A DNA stretch of 64,000 nt from Flavobacteriaceae bacterium (GTDB lineage Bacteria > Bacteroidota > Bacteroidia > Flavobacteriales > Flavobacteriaceae), in the NCBI GenBank assembly GCA_016649715.1, contig JAENXC010000003.1, positions 124,001 through 188,000 of the forward strand, given 5' to 3'. The first letter of the stretch is position 1, and every line of letters begins with the position of its first letter. Position numbers and translations under genes: made by a program. The notes beneath the pieces were generated by a model. It saw only the letters and a list, made by a program, of their open reading frames with translations, searched no databases and was not told where the DNA came from. Below are positions 1 to 8,144 of this stretch, one piece after another.

Positions 1-56
1 ACCTTTTATATATTTTCAGTAAATTACAAATATTTGTTTATTTTTGCCTCCCGTTT

Positions 57-138
57 GCTCGAGTGGCGGAATTGGTAGACGCGCTGGATTCAAAATCCAG
101 TGTTTTAGGACGTGCGGGTTCGATTCCCGCCTCGAGTA
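57..138 (+). tRNA. tRNA-Leu, anticodon CAA
   Basis: A full cloverleaf can be folded. The acceptor strands are GCTCGAG (57-63) and CTCGAGT (131-137) with one G-T pair and discriminator A138. The D-arm carries GGTAGACGCG. The anticodon stem CTGGA/TCCAG holds loop TTCAAAA, giving anticodon CAA at 91-93. A long variable arm typical of Leu and a T-arm GCGGG/CCCGC with TTCGATT follow. The 3' CCA is not encoded. It reads UUG codons. A hairpin terminator follows directly. Confidence 0.96.
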
Positions 139-141
139 CAA

Positions 142-173
142 AAGCTTCAACTATATGTTGAGGCTTTTTTTAT
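142..173 (+). terminator. Rho-independent terminator after tRNA-Leu
   Basis: A stem AAGCTTCAAC / GTTGAGGCTT with loop TATAT is followed by a run of T. It lies 3 bases past the tRNA end and separates it from the permease gene. Confidence 0.85.
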
Positions 174-297
174 TTTATGGAGATTTTATTTCTTTATTCA
201 GATTTTAATTAAATTATATCTGCTTCCAAATTTTAACAGTATCTTTCCTATAAAGTTTTTTTGTGTAATTACCTTTAAGTTACTCAATCTAAAATTA

Positions 298-2028
298 ATG
301 TCGAAAAAACTAAACCAACTGGAAGCCACCGCCATTTGTGGCAATGATATTAGTTCTTCTTGTTTATATGTTTCGGCGCTCGCCATTTTCTATGCCGGTC
401 AATATGCTTGGATTTCGCTTTTAATGGTTGCGGGCGTTTTGTTCTTATTCAGAAAAATTTATGGCGAAGTGGTTGGCGCTTTACCTTTAAATGGTGGTGC
501 TTACAATGCCCTTCTAAACACTACAAAAAAATCCACAGCCTCGGTTGCAGCAGCTTTAACAGTGCTTTCTTATATGGCAACGGCAGTACTTTCTGCCAGT
601 GAAGCAGTTAAATATGCGCACAGTGTTTGGGATGCAATTCCCGTGTTTTATGTAACAATCGCGCTTTTGTTGGTATTTATGGGGTTAGTAATTATAGGAA
701 TAGGTGAATCTTCAAAAGTGGCGGTCTTTATTTTTCTTTTCCATCTTTTTTCATTGACTCTTCTCTGCGGGTTCTGTCTCTATTTTTTTTTCAGCAATGG
801 TTTTGAAACTTTGATTGCAAATTTTAAAATGCCTGTTGGCGGTAGTATAACGATGGCACTCTTTTTTGGCTTTTCAGCAGCAATGCTTGGTATTAGCGGA
901 TTTGAAAGTTCAGCAAATTACGTTGAGGAACAGCAGCCAGGCGTTTTCCCAAAAACCTTGCGCAATATGTGGATTGTGGTAAGCATTTTCAATCCACTTA
1001 TCGCCTTTCTTGCGCTGGGACTGCTTCCTCAGGAAGTGGTAAACAACAACCAGGACGCACTGCTCTCTTTTCTTGGCGAAACATCGGGCGGCCATTGGCT
1101 CTCCTTTTTAATTGGTATAGACGCGGCATTGGTTTTGAGCGGGGCAGTGCTTACCTCCTACGTTGGTGTGGGTGGACTGATGGAGCGCATGGCACTGGAT
1201 AGGGTGCTTCCGAGTTTTCTATTGATTAGAAACAAAAATAAAAGTCCCTACCTAATCTTTATATTATTCTTCGCACTCTGCACCTCCATTTTACTGGTAA
1301 CCCACGGAGATTTACCTTCATTGGCTGGAGTTTATACTATTGCCTTTCTTTCAGTGATGGTGCTTTTTGGAGTCGGAAACCTTTTATTGAAACTTAACAG
1401 AAAGCATCTGCCAAGGCCCGAGCGGGCTTCCTATTTGGCCGTTTTTATTGCAATTGCCTCGGTTATTGCCGCATTGTTGGGAAACATATTCTTGAATCCC
1501 GAGTTTTTGGCTACCTTTTTTGAATATCTAGTCCCAACACTTTTTGTGGTCTTTTTTATGCTTTATCATCACTATATATTGAAAGCTGCACTTCTCTTTA
1601 TAGATTATATTGCTCCCGATAATAGCAAATTTTTTAAGAACTGGAAACGCATTACCAAAAACAGGCTGCAGGAATTGACGGGCAAGCAATTTGTATTTTT
1701 CACAAATAACGACAACGTGGAAACAATTAACAAAGTGATGCTTTACATAAAGAACAACGAACCCACCAAAAGGCTGAAAATTGTGGCTGTACTCGATGAA
1801 GGAATGGTGGTCGCCAACAATCTAAAAAAAGATGTGGAAGTGCTTGACCGCGCTTATCCGGACATAAAAATTCAATTTGTGGAAGAGCCGGGTGTATTTG
1901 GCCCAGAAAAAATCAATGAACTATCAAAACGATGGCATATCCCCATCAACTTTATGTTTATTGGTGCGCCGGGAGAACGATTTCCGTATAGGGTGCAACA
2001 GCTTGGGGAAGTGCGAGTGATTATTTAA
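298..2028 (+). CDS. APC-family amino acid permease
   Basis: Predicted inner-membrane amino acid transporter of 576 residues with about 12 hydrophobic segments and a soluble C-terminal tail of roughly 120 residues. The stretch GFESSANYVEEQ near residue 205 is typical of the unwound TM6 region of the APC superfamily. The N-terminus (MSKKLNQLEATAICGNDISS) fits the family. The open frame extends upstream into the tRNA, but the ATG at 298 is chosen because the residues before it are AT-rich noise overlapping the tRNA and its terminator. The substrate cannot be named. The stop overlaps the convergent next gene by 4 bases. Confidence 0.88.
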   Translation: MSKKLNQLEATAICGNDISSSCLYVSALAIFYAGQYAWISLLMVAGVLFLFRKIYGEVVGALPLNGGAYNALLNTTKKSTASVAAALTVLSYMATAVLSASEAVKYAHSVWDAIPVFYVTIALLLVFMGLVIIGIGESSKVAVFIFLFHLFSLTLLCGFCLYFFFSNGFETLIANFKMPVGGSITMALFFGFSAAMLGISGFESSANYVEEQQPGVFPKTLRNMWIVVSIFNPLIAFLALGLLPQEVVNNNQDALLSFLGETSGGHWLSFLIGIDAALVLSGAVLTSYVGVGGLMERMALDRVLPSFLLIRNKNKSPYLIFILFFALCTSILLVTHGDLPSLAGVYTIAFLSVMVLFGVGNLLLKLNRKHLPRPERASYLAVFIAIASVIAALLGNIFLNPEFLATFFEYLVPTLFVVFFMLYHHYILKAALLFIDYIAPDNSKFFKNWKRITKNRLQELTGKQFVFFTNNDNVETINKVMLYIKNNEPTKRLKIVAVLDEGMVVANNLKKDVEVLDRAYPDIKIQFVEEPGVFGPEKINELSKRWHIPINFMFIGAPGERFPYRVQQLGEVRVII

Positions 2029-2732
2029 TTTTTAATAAATTTTTGAATACCTCTGCCCTCGGGAGAAACTATTTCCAAAAAATACATTCCTTTCGCAAGG
2101 GTGGCAATATCAATTGAACGATCTGCTGGAGGGTATTCCTTTATTCTTTTTCCCGAAACGGAATAAATTGTTATTTTTTCGATAATGGCTTTATTCGATT
2201 TTATGAAAAGTTGATCAGAGACTGGGTTTGGATATATTTGAATTTTTTCAGAATTGTTTTCAACTATTGATAATGGATCTCCCGCAATAAAGTCTAACCA
2301 AAAACCAGAGGGATTATTGGTGTAGTACATATGTCTTAAATTATCGGTGGAGTCCGTATAAAACAAATACGAATAATCATCTTCGATCGAAAAAAATTCG
2401 AAATAGAGAGTTTCAAAATCATTCAGAAACTGGGTTTCACAATTATTAAATGTTTGAATAAAATCTACTGGTCGTACTTTATCTTGATTAGCTACTACTT
2501 CGAATCTTCCTGAAAAGGAGTTGCATGCACCGTAACCTTCAAAGAAAAGATTTTGATTGATCGTCAAATACGGATAAATGGGTGGATCAATATCCTCTAC
2601 ATAAACTGCGCCTCCAAAATCCACCTCAATTTTGTAAAGATTCCACGTTTTAAATAGCTCTGGGTCTGGATTTTGGCCAAAAGCCTGAAACCCTATCAAA
2701 ATTCCAAATACTACTGATGTAATTTTCTTCAT
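2025..2732 (-). CDS. Secreted META-domain-like protein with T9SS sorting domain
   Basis: 235 residues from the ATG at 2732 (MKKITSVVFG), which gives a clean signal peptide ending FGQ; the frame upstream of it is not signal-like. The middle part has LFFEGYGACNSFSGRF, resembling the GCNxFxG core of META/HslJ domains. The last ~75 residues are a type A T9SS sorting domain (IQIYPNPVSDQL ... SGKRI ... LAKGMYFLEI ... KFIKN), so export through the outer membrane is expected. A PPADRS peptide in the sorting domain resembles the repeat-derived PADR peptides elsewhere in the window. Precise function is unknown. Confidence 0.82.
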   Translation of the reverse strand: MKKITSVVFGILIGFQAFGQNPDPELFKTWNLYKIEVDFGGAVYVEDIDPPIYPYLTINQNLFFEGYGACNSFSGRFEVVANQDKVRPVDFIQTFNNCETQFLNDFETLYFEFFSIEDDYSYLFYTDSTDNLRHMYYTNNPSGFWLDFIAGDPLSIVENNSEKIQIYPNPVSDQLFIKSNKAIIEKITIYSVSGKRIKEYPPADRSIDIATLAKGMYFLEIVSPEGRGIQKFIKN

Positions 2733-2762
2733 AACGGAAAAAATTAGAATTCTCCATAAATA

Positions 2763-2793
2763 TATGAAATCTTCCCCACAATCCTTATATTTG
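2763..2793 (+). promoter_or_regulatory. Bacteroidetes-type promoter for the HupE/UreJ gene
   Basis: TATG, a 19-base spacer and a perfect TATATTTG -7 box (2786-2793). The predicted start of transcription is about 20 bases before the ATG at 2821. The fit to TTTG-N19-TAnnTTTG has one mismatch in the -33 box. Confidence 0.6.
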
Positions 2794-2820
2794 GGCAAAC
2801 CTTGAAAACCCCTATCCCCA

Positions 2821-3399
2821 ATGTCTGATTTCTGGTTGTATTTTAACCTCGGCCTCCACCACGTTTTGGACTGGAAAGCCTATGACCACATTTTGTTTTT
2901 GGTTGTTCTTTGTGCCGCCTGTACTTTTTCTTCGTGGAAAAAATTACTGCTCTTGGTTACCTTGTTTACCGTTGGTCATACGCTTTCACTGCTTATGGCC
3001 AGTTACAACGTTATAAGTGTTTCAGGGAAAGTCATTGAGTTTTTGATTCCCGTTACTATTTTGGTCACCGCGCTTTTCAATCTTTTTACAGCCGGAAAAG
3101 AGAAAAAAGTAGAAAAAATGGGCATTTTTTACATAGTCACCATTTTCTTCGGATTGATTCACGGGTTGGGATTCGCATCATTCTTTACAGCATTGGATAG
3201 CGGTGGTGGCTTTATGCCATTGCTCGAATTCGCTCTTGGCATTGAAGCTGCACAAATTATAGCAGTCATCATCATTTTAATTATTGCCTTCATCTTTCAA
3301 ACCATTTTCCGCTTTAACAAACGCGATTGGGTGTTGGTAGTTTCATCACTGGTAATCGGTATGGTTATCCCGATGCTTATCAATAACTGGATTTTTTGA
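2821..3399 (+). CDS. HupE/UreJ-family membrane protein
   Basis: 192 residues with about six membrane spans. The HxxxD-like signature HHVLDWKAYDHILF at the N-terminus and the central FGLIHGLGFA are characteristic of HupE/UreJ-type proteins, some of which are secondary nickel or cobalt transporters. No hydrogenase or urease genes are nearby, so the substrate is open. It has its own promoter box upstream. The 164 bases after it hold an imperfect inverted AT-rich stretch (TTGAAGAGTTGA ... CTTCTCAACTC) and the promoter of the next gene. Confidence 0.87.
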   Translation: MSDFWLYFNLGLHHVLDWKAYDHILFLVVLCAACTFSSWKKLLLLVTLFTVGHTLSLLMASYNVISVSGKVIEFLIPVTILVTALFNLFTAGKEKKVEKMGIFYIVTIFFGLIHGLGFASFFTALDSGGGFMPLLEFALGIEAAQIIAVIIILIIAFIFQTIFRFNKRDWVLVVSSLVIGMVIPMLINNWIF

Positions 3400-3516
3400 A
3401 GAGTTGATAGTCTTTAGAAAATAATGGTTTGAAATGGTCTAAACTTTTAAACTTCTCAACTCATAAACCCATCTACACCCCAAATCCACTTTGGCAATAA
3501 CTTAACAACCTTTTTT

Positions 3517-3547
3517 TTGGCAGTGGCGTAACTTCCCAGTAATTTCG
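3517..3547 (+). promoter_or_regulatory. Promoter for deaminase/protease operon
   Basis: TTGG (3517-3520), exactly 19 bases, then TAATTTCG (3540-3547), which is 7 of 8 to TAnnTTTG. It is followed by the ATG at 3564, giving a very short leader. Confidence 0.6.
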
Positions 3548-3563
3548 CTGTCTATTTAAAAGT

Positions 3564-3998
3564 ATGAAGGACAGCAAACAACGCAAGTACGATATTGCCT
3601 ATCTACGGATGGCTCAAGAGTGGAGCAAACTTTCCTATTGCAAGCGCAGACAGGTTGGCGCACTTATTGTGAAAGACAAAATGATAATCAGCGACGGCTA
3701 CAACGGCACGCCCACAGGTTTTGAGAATATTTGCGAAGATGACGAAGGCTACACAAAATGGTACGTTCTTCACGCTGAAGCAAACGCAATATTGAAAGTA
3801 GCTTCAAGTACACAAGCCTGCCAAGGGGCGACACTTTATATCACAATGTCACCCTGTAGAGAATGCAGCAAATTGATACACCAAGCTGGCATAAAAAGAA
3901 TAGTTTATCAAAACGAATATAAAGACAACTCCGGCATCGCCTTTTTGGAAAAAGCGGGCGTGAGCATACAGCACATTTCAGATTTGGATTCAGAATAA
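3564..3998 (+). CDS. dCMP/cytidine deaminase-family zinc enzyme (ComEB-like)
   Basis: 144 residues. The zinc-dependent deaminase motifs are present: His70-Ala-Glu72 (HAEANAI) and Pro97-Cys98-x-x-Cys101 (PCREC), giving the zinc ligands and the catalytic Glu. The N-terminus CKRRQVGALIVKD and DGYNGTP are typical of deoxycytidylate deaminases, which make dUMP for dTTP synthesis, complementing dut at 16.5 kb. The stop codon overlaps the start of the downstream protease by one base (TAATG), so the two are translationally coupled. Confidence 0.9.
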   Translation: MKDSKQRKYDIAYLRMAQEWSKLSYCKRRQVGALIVKDKMIISDGYNGTPTGFENICEDDEGYTKWYVLHAEANAILKVASSTQACQGATLYITMSPCRECSKLIHQAGIKRIVYQNEYKDNSGIAFLEKAGVSIQHISDLDSE

Positions 3999-5632
3999 TG
4001 GAACAACAAGCTTCCACACCGAACAATACTACTAAAAAAAGGCTGCCATTGTTGCCACTTTGGATTGGCTTGGCGCTTGCCGTTGGCGTTTTTATTGGTT
4101 CCAAACTCAATTTTAACGATACTACCGAAAAAATCTTCGCCACAAATTCAAAAAAAGACAAGCTAAACCGGCTTATTGACTATATAGATTACGAATATGT
4201 GGACAATGTGAACACGGACAGCATCGTGGACGTTACCGTGAACGGAATTCTTCAAAACCTGGATCCACATTCGGTTTACATTCCTAAAAGTGAATACCAA
4301 CACAATGCAGACGATATGCGTGGCGCCTTCATTGGAATTGGAGTAAGTTTTTATGTTTATAAAGACACCATTGCTGTAATCCGGGCCATTGAAGGAGGTC
4401 CTGCAGAAAAAGCGGGAATAAAGGGTGGTGACCGACTTCTGTATGCCGATGGTAAAAAACTTTTTGGCGAATTGGTGCAGCGCGACAGCATTTCCAATTA
4501 TCTGAAAGGCGAAATAAACAGTAAAGTAGCTTTGGATGTTTACCGCCCCAGTGAAAATAAAACATTGGAAATAAAAGTGCGGAGAAAACAAGTGCCGCTG
4601 GTTAGTGTAGATGCTTCCTATAAAATGACGGACGATTTGGGTTATATAAAACTGAACCGTTTTTCCGAAACTACTTATAATGAGTTTGAAAGCGCCCTCG
4701 ATAAACTGAAAGATCAAGGCATCACAAAATTGGTTTTGGATCTTCGCAACAATCCCGGCGGCTATATTTCAACGGCGGAACGGGTGGTAGATGAATTTTT
4801 GGAAAAGGAAAAATTGGTGCTTATCACAAAAAATAAAAGTGGTGAAATCAACAAAACTTACGCCACGCGTCGAGGCGATTTTGAACACGGAAAACTCTAT
4901 GTTTTAATAAACGAAAACTCCGCTTCCGCCAGTGAAATTGTGGCAGGTGCTCTTCAAGACAACGACAAAGGAACAATAATCGGTAGAAGGTCTTTTGGAA
5001 AAGGACTCGTTCAGCGTGAAATGTCGCTCGGCGATGGAAGTGCCGTACGGCTAACTATTGCCCGCTATTACACCCCAACTGGCCGCTCCATTCAACGTCC
5101 ATACGGAAAAGGAAACGACACCTATTACAACGATTATGAAAAACGCTACCGCAATGGCGAATTGATTCACGAAGACAGTATTAAGGTTGCAGATTCTTTA
5201 AAATATGTCACTCCAAAAGGGAAAGTAGTTTACGGCGGCGGCGGAATTATCCCCGATGTTTTTGTACCAAAAGACACAAGCGTGGAAAACGAAACCCTGC
5301 AATATGTTTCGCGAAGTGGATTTATGAGTTATTTCATCTTTGAATATCTCGAAAAAAACAGAACTTTTTTTAAGGGAATGAAGTTTGACGATTTCAGAAA
5401 GAATTTTAAAGTTGAAGATAAACTTTCCAAGGAATTTATTGAATATGCCAGATTCAACGAAGCGCAGATAGACCTTTCAAAATATATTGAAGAGCTAAAA
5501 AGAACCCTGAAAGCGAACATTGCCCAACAGCTATTTGGTCCCAACGAATACGAAATAATCCTAAATGAAACGGACCCCATGCTTTTGAAGGTTTTGGAGC
5601 TGGAAGACAAAGATCATTTGAATAAGAAATAG
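3998..5632 (+). CDS. C-terminal processing protease, S41 family (CtpA-like)
   Basis: 544 residues. One N-terminal membrane span (about 17-36) anchors a periplasmic protease. A PDZ domain covers about 100-185 (GAFIGIGVSF ... GGPAEKAGIKGGDRLL). The S41 catalytic dyad is visible as Ser310 in NSASASE and Lys335 in RSFGKGLVQ, 25 residues apart as in the family. These proteases trim C-termini of periplasmic proteins in a PDZ-gated way. Coupled to the deaminase gene by a one-base overlap, an arrangement with no obvious functional link. Confidence 0.93.
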   Translation: MEQQASTPNNTTKKRLPLLPLWIGLALAVGVFIGSKLNFNDTTEKIFATNSKKDKLNRLIDYIDYEYVDNVNTDSIVDVTVNGILQNLDPHSVYIPKSEYQHNADDMRGAFIGIGVSFYVYKDTIAVIRAIEGGPAEKAGIKGGDRLLYADGKKLFGELVQRDSISNYLKGEINSKVALDVYRPSENKTLEIKVRRKQVPLVSVDASYKMTDDLGYIKLNRFSETTYNEFESALDKLKDQGITKLVLDLRNNPGGYISTAERVVDEFLEKEKLVLITKNKSGEINKTYATRRGDFEHGKLYVLINENSASASEIVAGALQDNDKGTIIGRRSFGKGLVQREMSLGDGSAVRLTIARYYTPTGRSIQRPYGKGNDTYYNDYEKRYRNGELIHEDSIKVADSLKYVTPKGKVVYGGGGIIPDVFVPKDTSVENETLQYVSRSGFMSYFIFEYLEKNRTFFKGMKFDDFRKNFKVEDKLSKEFIEYARFNEAQIDLSKYIEELKRTLKANIAQQLFGPNEYEIILNETDPMLLKVLELEDKDHLNKK

Positions 5633-5637
5633 GAAAG

Positions 5638-5835
5638 CTACTTTTTAGTTTTTGAAGCTATACTTTTTGAAATAAGCAAAATGCCAAGTGCCAAAATAGC
5701 GCACAATCCAGCCAAAATGCTTACTGCCGCAACAGAGCTGTCTCCTTTAAGCAAATGGTCAAAATCCAGTTTGGTCGCGTTGAAAACTATAAGTCCGGCG
5801 GCGCAGGCAATCAAAATGTAGATAAATATTTTCAT
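5638..5835 (-). CDS. Small two-span membrane protein, unknown function
   Basis: 65 residues from the ATG at 5835 (MKIFIYILIA), preferred over the upstream Met because the hydrophobic helix then starts at the N-terminus. Two hydrophobic segments (about 3-20 and 36-58) flank a polar loop KLDFDHLLKGDS, and the tail is Lys-rich. I do not recognise a named family. It is convergent with the protease gene, 5 bases apart. Confidence 0.68.
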   Translation of the reverse strand: MKIFIYILIACAAGLIVFNATKLDFDHLLKGDSSVAAVSILAGLCAILALGILLISKSIASKTKK

Positions 5836-5875
5836 TTGTATTTTTTTATGCCGATGAATTGAGAAAAAACACATT

Positions 5876-5914
5876 TCAACTCCTCAACTCCTCAACTTTT
5901 CAACTCCTCAACTA
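5876..5914 (-). repeat. Tandem AACTCCTC repeat abutting marC
   Basis: Four near-copies of CAACTCCT/CAACTTTT in a row. The 3' part (CCTCAACTAATT) contains the TAG stop of marC on the minus strand. No CRISPR-like spacers. Confidence 0.7.
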
Positions 5915-6493
5915 ATTAAACAATCCTTGAATATTTGAAGTGAAAAGCTTCACCGCAATAGCCAGCAAAATTACACCAAATATTTTTTGGATCACCGCAA
6001 TTCCATTCTTACCCAAAAACCGTTGCAATCTGCCTGAGGTCTTTAAGACCGCATAAATAATCACGATATTCACTATTATTGCCACAATAATATTTTCAAT
6101 GGAATACTCAGCTCGCAGTGAAAGTAAAGTTGTCAAGCTTCCCGGTCCTGCCAAAAGCGGAAACGCCAAGGGGAATATGGAAGCCAAATCTGGCGTAGTA
6201 TCTCCTTCTTTAAAAAGGGTAACGCCCAGTATCATTTCCAAAGCAATAAAGAAAAGTATTAAAGAACCCGCTACGGCAAATTCATTGACATTTACCCCAA
6301 TAAGATGCAGAATACTTTCGCCCAAAAAAAGAAAAACGATCATTACGACCGCCGCAATTATAGAAGCTTTTCCAGAATTGATGTGCCCAGCCTTTTCACG
6401 CAGACCAATAATAATAGGGATGCTCCCAATAATATCAATTACCGCAAAAAGCACCATGGTAGCAGTAGCTATTTCCTTAAAATTAAAATTCAT
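5912..6493 (-). CDS. MarC-family integral membrane protein
   Basis: 193 residues with six hydrophobic segments. FAVIDIIGSIPIIIGL near the N-terminus and FPLLAGPGSLTTLLSL in the second half are the hallmark MarC/NAAT repeats (the P-G-S turn in each half). The family was once linked to multiple antibiotic resistance, but its substrate is generally unclear. The last codons (Leu-Phe-Asn-stop) run into a tandem AACTCCTC repeat that supplies the stop codon, so the C-terminus may have been reset by the repeat. Confidence 0.92.
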   Translation of the reverse strand: MNFNFKEIATATMVLFAVIDIIGSIPIIIGLREKAGHINSGKASIIAAVVMIVFLFLGESILHLIGVNVNEFAVAGSLILFFIALEMILGVTLFKEGDTTPDLASIFPLAFPLLAGPGSLTTLLSLRAEYSIENIIVAIIVNIVIIYAVLKTSGRLQRFLGKNGIAVIQKIFGVILLAIAVKLFTSNIQGLFN

Positions 6494-6597
6494 ATTGGCT
6501 TCCTTTTTTTTGAGACTGCAAAATTAGGGGTATTGTTTGGGCTTTTGAAATAAACGTCTCTTTATAATTTAAGTTTTTTTGATTGTTTTTTAATTAT

Positions 6598-6640
6598 TGA
6601 GATTTATTTGGAATTTGGTGCTTGTTATTTGGAATTTATT
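6598..6640 (+). repeat. GGAATTTGG-type AT-rich repeat
   Basis: TTTGGAATTTGGTGCTT followed by another TTTGGAATTT. The same 17-mer recurs at about 11,908-11,924, marking a dispersed intergenic repeat. Confidence 0.6.
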
Positions 6641-6654
6641 CATTTGCAATTTTA

Positions 6655-6662
6655 TAGCTTTG
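6655..6662 (+). promoter_or_regulatory. -7 box very close to the DUF3109 start codon
   Basis: TAGCTTTG is a perfect TAnnTTTG box only 4 bases before the ATG at 6667. Transcription would begin at or next to the start codon, so the mRNA is probably leaderless. A -33 box is present only with a long spacer (TTTG at 6628-6631). Confidence 0.55.
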
Positions 6663-6666
6663 CGCC

Positions 6667-7230
6667 ATGTTCCAACTTGGCAAAACAATAGTTTCCGAAG
6701 ATTTAATTGAAAAAGATTTCGTGTGCAACCTCAACGCCTGTAAAGGTGCCTGCTGTATAGAAGGCGAAGCAGGAGCGCCCGTAACCGAAGAAGAAGTTGA
6801 AATCCTCAAAAAAATCTACCCAAAAGTAAAACCCTTTCTACGCCCTGAGGGTATTGCCGCCATTGAAAAACAAGGCACCCACATTAAAACCGACTTTGAC
6901 GAACTGGAAACCCCATTAGTAGAAGGCAAGGAATGTACCTACGTAACATTTACGGACAAAGGCATCGCAAGTTGTGGTATTGAAGATGCTTTTAACGCTG
7001 GCGCAATTGATTTCAGAAAACCTATTTCGTGTCATCTCTATCCCGTGCGCATTCAGGAATACAGTGAATTTTCAGCGGTAAACTATCACCGATGGCCCAT
7101 TTGTGACCCAGCCTGTGCTTTGGGAAAAGAACTGCAAGTGCCCGTTTATAAATTCGTAAAGACTGCCCTAATCCGTAAATTCGGCGAAAACTGGTATGCT
7201 GAACTTGAAAAGGTGGCTTCCGAAATGTAA
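6667..7230 (+). CDS. DUF3109 family cysteine-rich protein
   Basis: 187 residues, soluble. It has clustered cysteines near the N-terminus (CNLNACKGACC, about residues 20-30) and more at ECTYVTF, SCGIEDAF, SCHLYPVR and CDPACALG. This spacing resembles zinc or iron-sulphur binding proteins of the YkgJ type and matches the DUF3109 family common in Bacteroidetes. Function is unknown. Single gene with a -7 box immediately upstream. Confidence 0.85.
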   Translation: MFQLGKTIVSEDLIEKDFVCNLNACKGACCIEGEAGAPVTEEEVEILKKIYPKVKPFLRPEGIAAIEKQGTHIKTDFDELETPLVEGKECTYVTFTDKGIASCGIEDAFNAGAIDFRKPISCHLYPVRIQEYSEFSAVNYHRWPICDPACALGKELQVPVYKFVKTALIRKFGENWYAELEKVASEM

Positions 7231-7333
7231 TTCTTCACAACATTTATCACAGGATTCATTTATCTTATTTTCATAATGATTATATTAGTGTTCTAAATTC
7301 AACTGAATTATTCACTAACTAAAATCTTCGATT

Positions 7334-7936
7334 ATGAAAAAGTATGTATTGGCTCTTTTTGTTTTTTCAGCTTTGATCAGTTGTAAAGACAATCCAGTGA
7401 GCAAAAAAATTAGGGAAACAAAAGAAGCAGTTTCAAACACCACCAATGCAGTGGAGGAAATGACTAACATGCAGGACGACATAAAAGAGCTGCAGGAAAC
7501 CACTCCGCTTACCAACGAAGAATTGAAAAAATGGCTTCCCGATGAAGTGAACGGAATGAAACGCATCAGCTTTAAAGCAGGCCAAGCAGGAATGATGGGG
7601 ATTGCATCCATAGAAGCTACGTATGCCAACGCAGACAAATCAAAACAATTTTCCATTACCATTATTGACGGTGCAGGCCAAATGGGCGCAGCGGCAACCA
7701 CTGGCATTCGGATGGTGATGAGCCAGGATTTTGAGGAAGAGAGCGAAAACGGCTCCCGAAAGACCGTTACCAAAAATGGCACAAAGGCTATTGAGGAATA
7801 TCGTTCGGGAAGCAACTATAGCACAATTCAGCTTTTGGAAGACAACCGTTTTTATCTGGAGGCCAAAGGTACCAATATGGATATAGACGAAACTTGGGAT
7901 GCAATTGATGAACTGGATTTGGAAAAACTGGGCTAA
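7334..7936 (+). CDS. Putative lipoprotein, unknown function
   Basis: 200 residues. The signal peptide ends in a lipobox (ALISC, Cys at about 17), then comes a predicted coiled stretch (KKIRETKEAVSNTTNAVEEM) and a globular domain with GAGQMGAAATTGIRMVM. The sequence resembles the lipoproteins of unknown function common in marine flavobacteria; I cannot name a family. It is followed by a strong terminator, so it is monocistronic. Confidence 0.8.
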   Translation: MKKYVLALFVFSALISCKDNPVSKKIRETKEAVSNTTNAVEEMTNMQDDIKELQETTPLTNEELKKWLPDEVNGMKRISFKAGQAGMMGIASIEATYANADKSKQFSITIIDGAGQMGAAATTGIRMVMSQDFEEESENGSRKTVTKNGTKAIEEYRSGSNYSTIQLLEDNRFYLEAKGTNMDIDETWDAIDELDLEKLG

Positions 7937-7960
7937 ACAAACAACTTTTTAATTTTATTT

Positions 7961-7994
7961 AAGCCGAAAACCACTGTGTTTTCGGCTTTTTTCG
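7961..7994 (+). terminator. Rho-independent terminator
   Basis: Perfect stem AAGCCGAAAA / TTTTCGGCTT with loop CCACTGTG, followed by T-rich sequence. It ends the lipoprotein transcript. Confidence 0.9.
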
Positions 7995-8144
7995 TTTGTG
8001 TTACATATGTTATAGAGATTGTTACAATAGTCATACTGCTCGCTTGAAACTTACCATAGATTTGTTTCATATTAAATCACTCAATAGCAATTACTCCTCA
8101 ATTATAAAGTGAAATAAACAAGTATTAATTAAAAACAAGTAATC

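Noticed and set aside
112-297. N-terminal extension of the permease frame into the tRNA
   Set aside because: It overlaps the tRNA and terminator, is AT-rich noise, and the homologous N-terminus starts at 298.
3397-3470. Stem-loop after the HupE/UreJ gene as a terminator
   Set aside because: The arms (TTGAAGAGTTGA and CTTCTCAACTC) are far apart and imperfect, with no T-tract; left as a possible decayed repeat.
5876-5914. CRISPR-like array
   Set aside because: Units are 8-10 bases in direct tandem with no unique spacers.
6099-6527. Open frame on the plus strand across marC
   Set aside because: Antisense shadow of a clear marC gene.
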